Origin: Haloechinothrix alba | GTDB taxonomy: Bacteria; Actinomycetota; Actinomycetes; Mycobacteriales; Pseudonocardiaceae | Assembly (NCBI RefSeq): GCF_900188115.1 | Contig: NZ_FZNW01000012.1 | Location: 62,001 to 126,000, forward strand | Length of the DNA stretch: 64,000 nucleotides | Direction of reading: 5' to 3' | Shown here: piece by piece, positions 17,520 to 27,032 of the stretch | How positions within the stretch are numbered: position 1 is the stretch's first letter | Layout: each line of letters opens with the position of its first letter | The notes under the pieces: model-generated | Seen by the model: the letters and a program-made list of their open reading frames with translations, nothing else | Databases searched by the model: none | Told to the model about the DNA's origin: nothing | Made by a program: the position numbers and the translations under genes

Positions 17520-20500
17520 TCAGCTCGCCGCGCTGATCCCCTTGATGGCCTTGAGCTCGCCCATGAGCGTCGCGCTGGGCTCCACCGAGAAGCGGTCCAG
17601 GGCGAAGATCGTCTCCCTGCTGCCGCCGAGCAGCTTGAGCCGCACCGGCGTATCGCCCTTGTGCACCTCGAGGGTGCGTTTGAGCTCGGCGACCGCACCG
17701 GCGTCGAGCTGATCCTCCGAGGCAAGCAGCACGAACGGCTGCTCCTCGTCCTCCGGTCCGATGTCGGACAGGTCGAGCGGCACCAGCCCGCCGCCGAAGA
17801 CGGACATCTTGTCCTCGCGCCAGTTCACCCGTCCCTTGACGACCACAGCGTTGTCCTCGACCAGATCGGCCGAGTACAGCGCGTAGGCCCGCGCGAAGAA
17901 CAGCACCTCCAGCGAGGCGTCCAGGTCCTCCACCGTGCAGATCGCCCAGGGCTCGCCGCTCTTGTTCACCCTGCGGTCCAGACCGGTGATCAACCCGGCC
18001 ACGGTGATCTCGCCCTCGCTCGGCGGGTCGTGCAGGATCGCCGCGATCGGCTTGGGCGCGTGCTTGCGCAGCGCCCGTTCCGCCCCGTCGAGCGGGTGCC
18101 CCGAGACGTAGAGCCCGAGCATCTCCCGCTCGTAACCGAGCTTCTGCTTACGCGGGTACTCGTCCTCACCGATGTCGAGGTGCGCAAGCGGCGAGGAGGA
18201 CTCGGTACTCTCCGCGCTGGAGTCCGCGCCGAACAGGTCGAACTGACCCATGGCTTCCTGCCGCTTGAGCGGGACGACGGCATCCACAGCCTCCTCGTGG
18301 CACTGCACGAGGGACAGCCGCGTGTGGCCGAGCGAGTCGAACGCCCCGGCCTTGGCCAGGGACTCGACGACCCGCTTGTTGCACGCGACGAGGTCGCACT
18401 TGTCCATGAAGTCGGCGAACGAGGAGAACTTCCCCTTCTTCTCGCGCGTCGCGATGATCGACTCCACGACGTTGGCCCCCACGTTGCGCACCGCGCCGAG
18501 CCCGAAGCGGATGTCGTCGCCGACGGCGGCGAACCGCTGCGCCGACTCGTTCACATCCGGCGGCAGCACCCGGATACCGAGCCTGCGGCACTCGGAGAGG
18601 TACACGGCGGACTTGTCCTTGTTGTCGCCGACCGAGGTCAGCAACGCCGCCATGTACTCGGCGGGGTAGTTCGCCTTGAGGTAGGCGGTCCAGTACGACA
18701 CCAGGCCGTAGCCCGCGGCGTGCGACTTGTTGAACGCGTAGCCGGCGAACGGGAGGATGGTGTCCCACAGCGCCTTGATCGCTTCCTCGCTGAAACCGCC
18801 CTCGCGCAGCGGGCTCTGCCGCATCCCCTCGGCGAAGCCCTCGAACTCCTTCTCGAGGACCTCCTGCTTCTTCTTGCCCATCGCGCGGCGCAGCACGTCC
18901 GCTCGGCCCATCGAGTACCCGGCGACCTTCTGCGCGATCTGCATGATCTGCTCTTGGTAGACGATCAGACCGTAGGTGTCGCCGAGGATGTCCGAAAGCG
19001 GGTCCTCCAGCTCCGGGTGGATCGGGATGACCTGCTGCCGCTTGTTCTTGCGGTCGGCGTAGTCGTTGTGCGCGTTGACGCCCATCGGGCCCGGCCGGTA
19101 CAGCGCGAGCACGGCGACGATGTCCTCGAATCCCGTCGGCTGCATGCGCCGCAGCAGGTCGCGCATCGGGCCGCCGTCGAGCTGGAACACGCCGAGGGTG
19201 TCGCCGCGGCCGAGCAGCCGGTACGACTCGGGGTCCTCCAGGCCGAGCCGGTCCAGGTCGATCTCCTCGCCCCGGTTGGCCCTGATGTTGCCGATCGCGT
19301 CCTCAATGACCGTGAGGTTGCGCAGGCCGAGGAAGTCCATTTTCAACAGACCGATGGCCTCGCAGGACGGGTAGTCCCAGCCCGTGATGATCGCGCCGTC
19401 CTCACGCTGCCACAGCGGGATGCAGTCCATCAGCGGCTCGGATGACATGATCACGGCGCAGGCGTGCACACCCGCGTTGCGGATCAGGCCTTCCAGCCCC
19501 TTGGCCGTGTTGAAGATCGTCGCGACGTCCTGGTCGTTCTCCACAAGCGACCGGACCTCCGCCGCCTCGGCGTAGCGCTCGTGCTCCGGGTCGACGATCC
19601 CCTCGAGGGGGATGTCCTTGGCCATGATCGGCGGGGGAAGGGCCTTGGAGATCTTGTCCGCGAGCGCGAAACCCGGCTGTCCGAAGTGTACTCGCGCGGC
19701 ATCCTTGATGGCTGCCTTCGTCTTGATGGTGCCGAAGGTGATGACCTGCGCGACCTTGTCCTCCCCGTACTTCTCCGTCGCGTAGCGCACCATCTCGCCG
19801 CGCCTGCGGTCGTCGAAGTCGATGTCGATGTCGGGCATCGACTCGCGTTCCGGGTTCAGGAACCGCTCGAACAGCAGCGTCTGGGGGATCGGGTCGATGT
19901 TGGTGATCCCCATCGCGTAGGCAACGAGCGCACCGGCGGCAGACCCCCGGCCCGGCCCCACCCGGATACCCACGCTCTTGGCGTAGTTCACGAGGTCACC
20001 GACCACGAGGAAGTAGGCGGGGTAGCCCTTCTCGGCGATCACGCCGAGCTCCATCTCGGCGCGTTCCTCGTAGCCCTCGGGAACCCCCTCGGGGAAGCGC
20101 CACTGCAGCCCGTTCATCACCTCGCGGTGTAGCCAGCTCGCCTCGGTGTGCCCCTCGGGCACCGAGAAGCGCGGCATCCTGTCCCGGTGCGCGTAGACGT
20201 CGGCGTAGGACTCGACACGCTCGGCGATCTCCAGGGTGGCGTCACACGCTCCGGGGACCTCGGAGTCCCAGTACTCGCGCATCTCCGCGGCGGACTTGAG
20301 GTAGTAGCCGTCCCCGTCGAACTTGAACCTGTTCGGGTCGTTGAGCGTCTTGCCCGCCTGCACGCACAGCAGCGCGCTGTGCGAGTCGGCCTGGTCCTGG
20401 GTGACGTAGTGCGAGTCGTTCGTGGCCAGCGGGGTGAGCTCGAGCTTGCGGCCGATCTCGAGCAGGCCCTCGCGCACGGACTTCTCGATCGGCAGCCCGT

Positions 20501-21098
20501 GGTCCATCAGCTCGAGGTAGAAGTTCTCCTTGCCGAAGATGTCCCGGTAGTCCGAGGCAGCCTGCATCGCCTCGTCGAACTGGCCGAGTCGCAGGCGGGT
20601 CTGCACCTCGCCGGACGGGCAGCCGGTGGTGGCGATGATGCCATCGGCGTGTTCGGAGATCAGCTCACGGTCCATCCGCGGCTTGCGGTAGTGCCCCTCC
20701 ATGCTCGCCAGCGAGGACAGCGTGAACAGGTTGCGCAACCCGGTCGCGTTCGCCGCGATCATCGTCATGTGCGTGTAGGCACCGGCGCCCGAGACGTCAC
20801 CGCCCTCGCCGTACTCGTCCGCGCCGCGCTGGCTGCTCTGCCCCCAGAACACCGGCTTCTTGTGGAAACGGCTCTGCGGCGCGACGTAGGCCTCGATCCC
20901 GATGATCGGCTTGACACCGGACTTGAGGGCCTGCTGGTAGAACTCGTCGGCGCCGTACATATTGCCGTGGTCGGTCATGCCCACAGCGGGCATCTCGAGC
21001 CGGGAGGCCTCGGTGAACAGGGCGGCGATCTTCGCGGCGCCGTCGAGCATCGAGTACTCGGTGTGGACGTGCAGGTGAACGAACGAGTCCTGCGACAC
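17520..21098 (-). CDS. dnaE: DNA polymerase III subunit alpha
   Basis: Replicative DNA polymerase, 1192 aa, the DnaE1-type length. N-terminal PHP domain ([25 protein letters not shown]) at 1-280, catalytic C-family core with [11 protein letters not shown] at about 415-425 supplying the metal-binding Asp pair, a further Asp region near MDFLGLRNL, helix-hairpin-helix around [14 protein letters not shown], and an OB-fold at about 1000-1090 ([18 protein letters not shown]). The PHP histidines look intact, as in actinobacterial DnaE1 where this domain proofreads; that last point is family knowledge. Start MSQDSF at 21098. Monocistronic. Confidence 0.97.
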   Translation of the reverse strand: MSQDSFVHLHVHTEYSMLDGAAKIAALFTEASRLEMPAVGMTDHGNMYGADEFYQQALKSGVKPIIGIEAYVAPQSRFHKKPVFWGQSSQRGADEYGEGGDVSGAGAYTHMTMIAANATGLRNLFTLSSLASMEGHYRKPRMDRELISEHADGIIATTGCPSGEVQTRLRLGQFDEAMQAASDYRDIFGKENFYLELMDHGLPIEKSVREGLLEIGRKLELTPLATNDSHYVTQDQADSHSALLCVQAGKTLNDPNRFKFDGDGYYLKSAAEMREYWDSEVPGACDATLEIAERVESYADVYAHRDRMPRFSVPEGHTEASWLHREVMNGLQWRFPEGVPEGYEERAEMELGVIAEKGYPAYFLVVGDLVNYAKSVGIRVGPGRGSAAGALVAYAMGITNIDPIPQTLLFERFLNPERESMPDIDIDFDDRRRGEMVRYATEKYGEDKVAQVITFGTIKTKAAIKDAARVHFGQPGFALADKISKALPPPIMAKDIPLEGIVDPEHERYAEAAEVRSLVENDQDVATIFNTAKGLEGLIRNAGVHACAVIMSSEPLMDCIPLWQREDGAIITGWDYPSCEAIGLLKMDFLGLRNLTVIEDAIGNIRANRGEEIDLDRLGLEDPESYRLLGRGDTLGVFQLDGGPMRDLLRRMQPTGFEDIVAVLALYRPGPMGVNAHNDYADRKNKRQQVIPIHPELEDPLSDILGDTYGLIVYQEQIMQIAQKVAGYSMGRADVLRRAMGKKKQEVLEKEFEGFAEGMRQSPLREGGFSEEAIKALWDTILPFAGYAFNKSHAAGYGLVSYWTAYLKANYPAEYMAALLTSVGDNKDKSAVYLSECRRLGIRVLPPDVNESAQRFAAVGDDIRFGLGAVRNVGANVVESIIATREKKGKFSSFADFMDKCDLVACNKRVVESLAKAGAFDSLGHTRLSLVQCHEEAVDAVVPLKRQEAMGQFDLFGADSSAESTESSSPLAHLDIGEDEYPRKQKLGYEREMLGLYVSGHPLDGAERALRKHAPKPIAAILHDPPSEGEITVAGLITGLDRRVNKSGEPWAICTVEDLDASLEVLFFARAYALYSADLVEDNAVVVKGRVNWREDKMSVFGGGLVPLDLSDIGPEDEEQPFVLLASEDQLDAGAVAELKRTLEVHKGDTPVRLKLLGGSRETIFALDRFSVEPSATLMGELKAIKGISAAS

Positions 21099-21257
21099 CG
21101 CCGGCTACCTCCCCATGGCTCGCCTCGTACGTCTCCGACGGCTCCTACCTTAGCCTCCCGAAGAACGGGGTGCGGGACGTGCCCGACGGCGCGTCCCGCA
21201 CCCGTGTTCACCGGTCGCTCACCGGCCGGTAGGCGGCCCGGTCACGTACCTGCGCGC

Positions 21258-22079
21258 TCAGCTGTTCAGGCGCGCGCGGGCGAGGTACAGCGCGGCACCG
21301 CCGCCGATCAGCAGCAGAGCGCCGACCCAGATCAGGGAGCCCGCACCGAACCCGGTATCGGCCAGCGGCCCGGAGGCGCTTGCCGGGGTCACGTCGTCCT
21401 GCTCCTCGTCCTCGGCCTCGGTCGTGGTCGACTCATCGGTGGTCGACGTCGACGACACCGGGGTGGACGAGCCCGGGGTCTCCGACTCCGTGGTCTCCGG
21501 CAGCTCGCTGGTCTCCGGCGGCTCGCTGGTCTCCGGCGGCTCGCTGGTCTCCGGCGGCTCGCTGCTCTTCGTGGTCGTGGGCGCTGGCTCGTCCGGCGAC
21601 GTCGGGGTCGGCGTCGAGTCGTCGAGCTCACCGCAGACGAACCAGTGGCTGATCTGCGGGATCTCACCGCCGGGGTTCAACGGCGCCCGCAGCTCGTCCC
21701 ACGACGCCGTAGCGGGCAGCTCACGCTCGCCGGGCTCGTAGACGTTGTATCCGGGACCACCCTTGACCACGATCCCGGTGACCTCGGAGACGTCAGCGAC
21801 GACCGAGGTGATCGTCAGATACTGGTCAGTGTTGAGCTCGCCACCGTCGAACACGACGTTGGCGAGGTCGTCATCCTCCCCGTCGTGCACCGCGATGAGG
21901 TCGCCGCCGAGGTCGACCTCTGCGCAGGTTTTGGCGTTACCGTCGCCGATGTTCGCGCGCGAGTCCTCGTCGCTCGTCGCATGGGCGGCCGCGGCCCCCA
22001 GCATCATGGCCGCGGACAGCGCGGCCGCGGTGGCCGTTCCCACCACCGCACGTCGTATCCCTGGAGGGGATAAGGGCAT
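21258..22079 (-). CDS. Secreted LAxTG-anchored surface protein
   Basis: Protein of 273 aa. A signal peptide spans about 1-34 (basic IRR, hydrophobic core, AHA cleavage region). The mature globular part at about 40-155 has two cysteines (KTC, FVC) that could form a disulfide, then a Thr/Pro/Ser/Glu-rich stalk with four SEPPET-type repeats, the sorting motif LADTG at 239-243, a hydrophobic helix and an RARLNS tail. LAxTG is the motif used by class E sortases of high-GC actinobacteria. AAGGAG lies 8 bases before the ATG, and a 22-bp hairpin sits immediately upstream. No sortase is encoded nearby. Ligand or role unknown. Confidence 0.85.
   Translation of the reverse strand: MPLSPPGIRRAVVGTATAAALSAAMMLGAAAAHATSDEDSRANIGDGNAKTCAEVDLGGDLIAVHDGEDDDLANVVFDGGELNTDQYLTITSVVADVSEVTGIVVKGGPGYNVYEPGERELPATASWDELRAPLNPGGEIPQISHWFVCGELDDSTPTPTSPDEPAPTTTKSSEPPETSEPPETSEPPETSELPETTESETPGSSTPVSSTSTTDESTTTEAEDEEQDDVTPASASGPLADTGFGAGSLIWVGALLLIGGGAALYLARARLNS
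21503..21556. repeat. 3 x 18-bp exact tandem repeat in the LAxTG gene
   Basis: Three identical 18-base units (period 18, partial units on both sides) encode SEPPET in the extracellular stalk. In-frame copy-number variation would change stalk length. Confidence 0.9.
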
Positions 22080-22098
22080 AGGGCTTCTCCTTCGTAAT

Positions 22099-22153
22099 GC
22101 CTGTGCGGTTGCTCCTGCCCCGGCAGAGACCGGGCAGGAGCAACCGCACAGGC
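22099..22153. terminator. 22-bp-arm hairpin between the P450 and LAxTG genes
   Basis: Perfect 22-base arms (22099-22120, 22132-22153) with an 11-base loop that can pair further. It lies 97 bases after the P450 stop and ends 12 bases before the AAGGAG of the LAxTG gene (all minus strand). It may terminate P450 transcription or act in the LAxTG leader. No T run follows it. Confidence 0.7.
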
Positions 22154-22249
22154 ACGAGATGGACAGTCTGTGTCACAGGGTCCATCGATTCGTCCCCCAC
22201 AAGGGTTACGCCCATTCGATAACAGAGATATATCAACCGGAAACGACAC

Positions 22250-23677
22250 TCACCGTGGTACCGCCGGATGCGGCAGCCGTTCGAGGTGAATCGGCAGCCC
22301 GTCCGTGGGCGTCGGGCCGGTACCGTACCGCATCGGCGGCTCGTACCCGGCCGGGACGCTCCACCGGAAGCGGAGCAGCATCTGGTGCATGATCGCCTTG
22401 ACCTCCATGCTGCCGAAGTGCATACCGATGCACTTGTGCACGCCCCCGCCGAACGGCGCCCATGCGTAACGGTGCACCTTGTCCTCCCGGCGATGCTCCG
22501 CGAACCGCTCCGGGTCGAAGGTGTCCGGGTCCGGCCACCACTCCTTCATCCGCTGCGTCGGGTAGATCCCGGCGACCACCTTCGTCCCTGCCGGGATGTA
22601 GTGGCCGAGCAGCTCGGTGTCGGCGACGGCCTCGCGGAAGAGGCCGCCCACCGGCGCGTTGATGCGCATGGCCTCGGCGAAGACCATGTCCAGCGCCGGC
22701 AGCCGGTCCAGGTCCTCGTAGTCGAGCGCGGGCTTGCCCAGCTCCTGCGACTCGGCGCGGGCACGCTCCTGCCACTCGGGGTACCGGCCCAGATAGTAGG
22801 CCATCATCGCCAGGGTGATCGTGCTGGTGTCGTGCGCGGCCATCAGCACGAAGATCATGTGGTTGACGATGTCCTCGTCGCTGTAGCGCTCGCCGTCCTC
22901 GCTCTCCGCCCGGCAGAGCACGCTGAACAGGTCGTCGCCGTGGCCTGCCCGCTTGGCGGGCAGCTGCCTGCGGAAGTACTCCTCGAGCACGCGCCTGCCA
23001 CGCAGGCCACGCGCCCAGGTGCCGCCGGGCACGTTGGCCCGCACGACCGCGTGACCGCCGTGCACGGCGTCGACGAAGGCCTTGTTGATGCGGTCTGCGT
23101 CAGCACCCACGTCGTCTCCGACGAAGACATCCGTGGCGATGTCCAGGGTGAGCTGCTTGGCCGCGGTGTAGATCGGGAACCGGTCGTCGGGGTGCCAGCG
23201 CGCCACGCCGCGCTCGATACTCGGGTTCATCGCGCCCAGGTAGCCGACCAGGCGGTCCTTGGTGAAGGCCTGCTGCATGATCCGGCGATGGTGCCGGTGC
23301 TCGTCGAAATCCATCAGCATGATGCCGCGATGGAAGAACGGGCCGATAAGGTACTCGTAGAACCCCTCGTTGGCGAACGCCTTGTCCCTGTTGATCGCCA
23401 CCCTCTCCAGCGCTTCGGGGCCGTTCACGGCGACGACCTTCGTGCCGAGCAGGCCGATCCACTGCACCGGCCCGAACCGCGCGTACCGGCGCCGGAAGAA
23501 GCCCAGCATGTCCGTCAGCGCACTGATCGAGTGCCCGATGAGCGGCAGCCCGTAGTCCCCGGGTACCGGCTTGAGCCCGGAACCGGGCGGTGGCTCGGCA
23601 AGCGGCCGCACCCTGCTGGGAACCCGCTCCGACACCGATCGCGCGGCGGCTTGCACCTTGCTGGTTACTCCGGTCAT
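22250..23677 (-). CDS. Cytochrome P450, CYP136-like
   Basis: Haem monooxygenase of 475 aa. The I-helix motif AAHDTST (about 279-285), ExxR in EAMR (334-337) and the Cys-ligand loop FGGGVHKCIG with C415 are all intact. The segments AEPPPGSGLKPVPGD and GPFFHRGIMLMDFDEH closely resemble what I recall of mycobacterial CYP136 (Rv3059), and a TetR gene is adjacent in both. No N-terminal membrane anchor, so soluble and dependent on separate ferredoxin partners, none of which is in the window. Substrate unknown; CYP136 has a hydrophobic, possibly steroid-like pocket in the literature as I remember it. Confidence 0.88.
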   Translation of the reverse strand: MTGVTSKVQAAARSVSERVPSRVRPLAEPPPGSGLKPVPGDYGLPLIGHSISALTDMLGFFRRRYARFGPVQWIGLLGTKVVAVNGPEALERVAINRDKAFANEGFYEYLIGPFFHRGIMLMDFDEHRHHRRIMQQAFTKDRLVGYLGAMNPSIERGVARWHPDDRFPIYTAAKQLTLDIATDVFVGDDVGADADRINKAFVDAVHGGHAVVRANVPGGTWARGLRGRRVLEEYFRRQLPAKRAGHGDDLFSVLCRAESEDGERYSDEDIVNHMIFVLMAAHDTSTITLAMMAYYLGRYPEWQERARAESQELGKPALDYEDLDRLPALDMVFAEAMRINAPVGGLFREAVADTELLGHYIPAGTKVVAGIYPTQRMKEWWPDPDTFDPERFAEHRREDKVHRYAWAPFGGGVHKCIGMHFGSMEVKAIMHQMLLRFRWSVPAGYEPPMRYGTGPTPTDGLPIHLERLPHPAVPR

Positions 23678-23726
23678 GGCGAGGTTCCTTTCGCGACGCT
23701 GTGAACCGTGCCACGAGCGACGCTAT

Positions 23727-23760
23727 CGGAATCATATGTTTCCGTAAACACTCGTTTCCG
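23727..23760. promoter_or_regulatory. Probable TetR operator between P450 and tetR genes
   Basis: An 18-base imperfect palindrome CGGAA-TCATATGT-TTCCG (23727-23744) is followed by a second GTTTCCG at 23754-23760, giving two GTTTCCG direct repeats 16 bases apart in the 112-base divergent gap. This region is AT-richer than its surroundings. Position and symmetry suggest the autoregulatory site of the TetR protein; not proven. Confidence 0.55.
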
Positions 23761-23789
23761 GAGTTGGGTTCTGTGCCAGACTTGGGCCC

Positions 23790-24509
23790 GTGACGCGGGC
23801 AGTGACAGGGGTCTACCGGGGCGCATCGGCCGAGCAGCGACGTGCGCAGCGGCGCCGCAGGCTGATGGACGCGGGTCTGGACATCATCGGGACGCAGGGC
23901 TGGTCGGCCACTACCGTGCGCGGCGTGTGCGAGCAGGCGCGCGTCGGTCCCCGGTTCTTCTACGAAAGCTTCGACGACCTCGACGCGCTCGCCGCAGCCG
24001 TGCACGACGAGATCCGGGACACCGCGCTGGAGCGCGCGCTGGAGGCCGTCGCGGCGGCCCCGGACGACGTGGGTGCCAAGATTCGTGCCGGGATCGAGAC
24101 CATCATCACCGACGTCACCGACGACCCGCGCCGCGCGCGCGTGGCCTTCGCCGAGGCGCACGGCAGCGTGACCCTCATGCACAGGCGGTTCACCGCGATG
24201 CGCACTATCGCCGGGGTCATCGTGGACCAGGCCCACGAGCTGCTCGACCTGCCCTCGGACAGCGAGCACGTGGTCCAGGCCGTCGCGCAGCTGCTCACCG
24301 GCGGCGTCACCGAGCTGGTACTGGTCTGGATCAACGACGGCGTGGCCATCGACCGCACCGCACTCATCGACATCAGCGTCGAGTTCACCCGCACCATGCT
24401 CGAGAACCTGACGGACATCACCGAGAAGGTGTCGGGCGGTGCAGGCGAGGCACCGGGCACGGCAGACTCACCCGACGGACCGAGCGAAACAGGGAACGCT
24501 CCACACTAG
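23790..24509 (+). CDS. TetR family transcriptional regulator
   Basis: Protein of 239 aa. N-terminal HTH at about 20-65: RRRRLMDAGLDIIGTQGWSATTVRGVCEQARVGPRFFYESF shows the typical helix 1, helix 2 and recognition-helix spacing ending in FY. The C-terminal part is a helical ligand-binding and dimer domain. GTG start at 23790. Divergent from the P450 gene with a 112-base gap carrying a palindrome, so it most likely represses that gene and itself. Its stop overlaps the stop of the convergent 83-aa gene by 4 bases. Confidence 0.92.
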   Translation: MTRAVTGVYRGASAEQRRAQRRRRLMDAGLDIIGTQGWSATTVRGVCEQARVGPRFFYESFDDLDALAAAVHDEIRDTALERALEAVAAAPDDVGAKIRAGIETIITDVTDDPRRARVAFAEAHGSVTLMHRRFTAMRTIAGVIVDQAHELLDLPSDSEHVVQAVAQLLTGGVTELVLVWINDGVAIDRTALIDISVEFTRTMLENLTDITEKVSGGAGEAPGTADSPDGPSETGNAPH

Positions 24510-24757
24510 GCATCGGGACAACCCGCGCCACCGTCGAGCTGCCCGTCCGGAGGCGGTGCGAGCAACAGGCAGGGCTCACACGGCATGCCCCGGATACCGT
24601 CCAGCAGCTCCAGCTCACCCGCGCCGAACGAAGCCCCGCAATAGGCATCCAACTGCGCCGCATCGCCGCCCGGCTCCGGGAAGACGTGCGTGACGCGGCG
24701 CGCCTCGCCGACCGTGCCCGGCAAGGGGCGTGCCAGCAGCAGGCGTACCCCCATCAC
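24506..24757 (-). CDS. Small Cys/His protein, possible zinc site (83 aa)
   Basis: No named family recognised. The 83-aa protein contains RRVTHVFPEP, AYCGASFGAGELE and MPCEPC, giving a candidate metal site H24, C40, C60, C63. The start ATG overlaps the stop of the 126-aa gene by 4 bases, and the two proteins share the H-x16/18-CG-x16/19-CxxC layout. Similar short proteins occur next to XRE regulators in many Pseudonocardiaceae and Streptomyces as I remember them. Ends convergently with tetR, sharing 4 bases. Function unknown. Confidence 0.65.
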   Translation of the reverse strand: MMGVRLLLARPLPGTVGEARRVTHVFPEPGGDAAQLDAYCGASFGAGELELLDGIRGMPCEPCLLLAPPPDGQLDGGAGCPDA

Positions 24758-25134
24758 GTCTCACCCCGTTCGGGGTGGAGACCGGTGGGAACGGGCGAGG
24801 TCGGGGTCATGCCCGTTCCCACCGGAGCCATCAACCGTGCCAGGTAGGCCGCGATCGGCCCCCGCCTGCGGCGCTGCCGCAGCTCGCTCGCCCGTTCCGG
24901 GGTCACCACGCTCGGGTGCACCCGCACGAACCGCACACAGGTAACACACGCCGGGCCCGGCGGCTCCAGCATCGAACCCGGCATCACCACATGCCCGCAC
25001 AGCGCGCGGTACTTCCCACCGCGCCGCCCCGTCAGCCCGGACAGCTCGGCATGCGTGACCACGTGATCCCGGCCATCGGACAGGCACCCCAACCACGAGG
25101 CGCGTACGCGCCGCTGACTGTCGTGATTAGACAC
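24754..25134 (-). CDS. Cys/His protein, possible zinc site (126 aa)
   Basis: The 126-aa protein starts with GTG at 25134. HVVTHAELSGLTGRRGGKYRAL is followed by CGHVV and ACVTC, so H28 (or H24), C46, C63 and C66 could bind zinc. A basic segment RQRRRRG near residue 90 might contact nucleic acid. It is the upstream partner of the 83-aa gene with a 4-base overlap. Likely a regulatory or adaptor mini-protein, but that is a guess; I do not recognise a characterised family. Confidence 0.62.
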   Translation of the reverse strand: MSNHDSQRRVRASWLGCLSDGRDHVVTHAELSGLTGRRGGKYRALCGHVVMPGSMLEPPGPACVTCVRFVRVHPSVVTPERASELRQRRRRGPIAAYLARLMAPVGTGMTPTSPVPTGLHPERGET

Positions 25135-25271
25135 GAGCCGTGCTCACGAAACATTGCGAGCGAACGCAACCGGCACATAAGTCCGCAACCGCATACCTGC
25201 TGCCCTCCACGGCAATCTCTACTGGGAAGCGCCCCATCTCGGGACATCTCCAGGAGACACCCGGATACAAC

Positions 25272-25302
25272 GGAGACCCCGGAAAAACGTTCCGGGGTCT
25301 CC
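25272..25302. terminator. Hairpin downstream of the Nudix gene
   Basis: Perfect 13-base arms (25272-25284, 25290-25302) with a 5-base loop, 28 bases after the stop of the minus-strand Nudix gene and before the next minus-strand gene. A strong GC stem with an A/T-containing loop; likely a terminator. Confidence 0.75.
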
Positions 25303-25330
25303 GCGATGGTTCGGAAGGCGCGTTGGCCGG

Positions 25331-25795
25331 TCAGCGATGGTGCACGGTGGTGGGCTCGCCGTGCTCGAGATACTCCGGCGTCGGCGTCCGCAGCGCGGAG
25401 CGGATCCGGCGCGCGAGACGATCGAGAGTGTAGCCGTCCAGCTCCTCCAGCCGTACGTAGCGGGCTTCGGCGATCTCACCGTCAGCGAAGGTGAAGCGCG
25501 TGTCGGGGTCGAGCCGGGGACCGTCGAACACGAAGAGTATCTTGTCGCCCTCGGAATCCGAGGGTGCCCAGTCCACGGCGAGCAGGCCACCGACCGCGAT
25601 GTCTAGGCCCAGTTCCTCGCGTACCTCGCGAGCGGCGGCTGCCTGCGGGGACTCACCGGGCTCGACATAGCCGCCAGGGATGTCCCAGAAGTCCTTGTAG
25701 GTCATCCGCAGCATCAGCACCCGGCCGGTGTCGTCGGTGAACAGCACACCGGCCGCTACGCGCGGCGCCGCCGCGTTCAGCCGTTCGTCTGGCAT
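25331..25795 (-). CDS. Nudix hydrolase (154 aa)
   Basis: Cleaves nucleoside diphosphates linked to another moiety. The Nudix box is complete: GGYVEPGESPQAAAAREVREELGLD, matching Gx5Ex7REUxEExGU. A preceding strand VLMLRMTYKDFWDIPGG is typical of actinobacterial Nudix proteins of unassigned substrate. It starts 19 bases downstream of the XRE regulator gene and is probably cotranscribed with it. Ends at a hairpin. Confidence 0.92.
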   Translation of the reverse strand: MPDERLNAAAPRVAAGVLFTDDTGRVLMLRMTYKDFWDIPGGYVEPGESPQAAAAREVREELGLDIAVGGLLAVDWAPSDSEGDKILFVFDGPRLDPDTRFTFADGEIAEARYVRLEELDGYTLDRLARRIRSALRTPTPEYLEHGEPTTVHHR

Positions 25796-25814
25796 GGCCC
25801 CAGCCTACGTCAGC

Positions 25815-27032
25815 TCATGCCACGTTCAGCCGACTCGCCAACCCGGTTAGGTCATCCCCGAGTGCGCCCTTGGCGCGGCGCATCCAGGTCAGCACCAGAT
25901 CTCGGCTCAGCGAGTGGTGCCGGACCTGCTCCGGGGCCGACTGCTCAGCTTCCAGGATGAGCCCGAGCGCGGCGTCACGGTCGCTGACAGCGCTGTGCGC
26001 GCGGGCGACCTCCAGGTGGTGGCGCACCTGTCGCTCGGTCGGCAGGGGTGTGGGATCGACCCGCGGCCCGAGGTCCAAGGCCTGTTGGATGTTGCCCAGC
26101 TCCATAGCGGTCGAGACCTTGTGTATGGCCACGTTGGTCGGGCCGAACGCGGTCCACATCAGGTTGTCATCACGCCCGATGCGTTGCGCCGCCGTGTCCG
26201 CCTGCTGCAGGAACTCCCGCGTCACCGCCCGGTCGTCGGCGCGGGCAGCGGCCATGGCCCCGGTGAGATACATCGTCCCGTACACCGACACGTAGGCACG
26301 GCTAGAGTCGCTGGTCAGCCCGCCGAGATTGCGCGGTGCATCGCTGATCAGGCCCACGGCGTCGCTGTAGCGGCCGGTCGATAGCAGGGCATGACACACC
26401 GAGCGGGTCAGCGAGGCCAACACGACCCGCTCCTCGGCTTGCTCGGCCAGGTCATAGCCTCGCTGCGCAGCCACACACGCGAGGTCGGTCTCGCTGAGCT
26501 TGGTCAGCACCGCCGTACTCGCCTGGTACGTCAATGCCAGTAATCGTTGGCACCGCACCTTCTCCTGACCCTCGTACTGATCCACCGCATACGCCAGATC
26601 CTCAATGAGACCGGACAGCGAAGCCGTCATGTAGCCGAACCGAGAGGCCTGGTAGGCATCCCACACCGCGCTCACCCGGCTGAGCAACACATCCGGCGTC
26701 TGAAGCTCCCGATCAGTCGAACGCCCCGGAATCAACTGCCGGTAGGTCAGCAGAGCGTCACGCAACGCAGGAACCGTCTTACGGGGCGTCTCCGGCGACC
26801 ACTCCACCAGCGACGGCTCGGCCAGCAGATCCCCAAGGGTGACGTCCAACTCCCACGCGATCACGTTGATGACCGACAAACGATCGAGCTGAATACGGTT
26901 GTTCTCAACCTTGTTCAACCAGTCCTCAGTCCGACCGATCAGGTCAGCCAACACCCGCTGCGACAACCCCCGCCGACGCCGATACCACGCGATCCGCTCA
27001 CCGATCGTCAGCCGAACCGTCTCCCGCTTCAC
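25815..27032 (-). CDS. XRE-family regulator with C-terminal helical repeats
   Basis: Protein of 405 aa. The N-terminal Cro/C1-type HTH spans about residues 8-65: IGERIAWYRRRRGLSQRVLADLIGRTEDWLNKVENN. The remainder is an array of helix pairs resembling TPR repeats (about 130-390, e.g. LLALTYQASTAVLTKL, AVGLISDAP). This architecture is typical of the large set of XRE regulators in Streptomyces and Pseudonocardiaceae that pair with small partner genes. Here the neighbours are two Nudix genes and two Cys/His mini-proteins. The signal sensed is unknown. Confidence 0.87.
   Translation of the reverse strand: MKRETVRLTIGERIAWYRRRRGLSQRVLADLIGRTEDWLNKVENNRIQLDRLSVINVIAWELDVTLGDLLAEPSLVEWSPETPRKTVPALRDALLTYRQLIPGRSTDRELQTPDVLLSRVSAVWDAYQASRFGYMTASLSGLIEDLAYAVDQYEGQEKVRCQRLLALTYQASTAVLTKLSETDLACVAAQRGYDLAEQAEERVVLASLTRSVCHALLSTGRYSDAVGLISDAPRNLGGLTSDSSRAYVSVYGTMYLTGAMAAARADDRAVTREFLQQADTAAQRIGRDDNLMWTAFGPTNVAIHKVSTAMELGNIQQALDLGPRVDPTPLPTERQVRHHLEVARAHSAVSDRDAALGLILEAEQSAPEQVRHHSLSRDLVLTWMRRAKGALGDDLTGLASRLNVA

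Noticed and set aside
17661-19445. 594-codon plus-strand frame opposite dnaE
   Set aside because: Antisense shadow of dnaE with His/Val/Arg-rich sequence and no domain.
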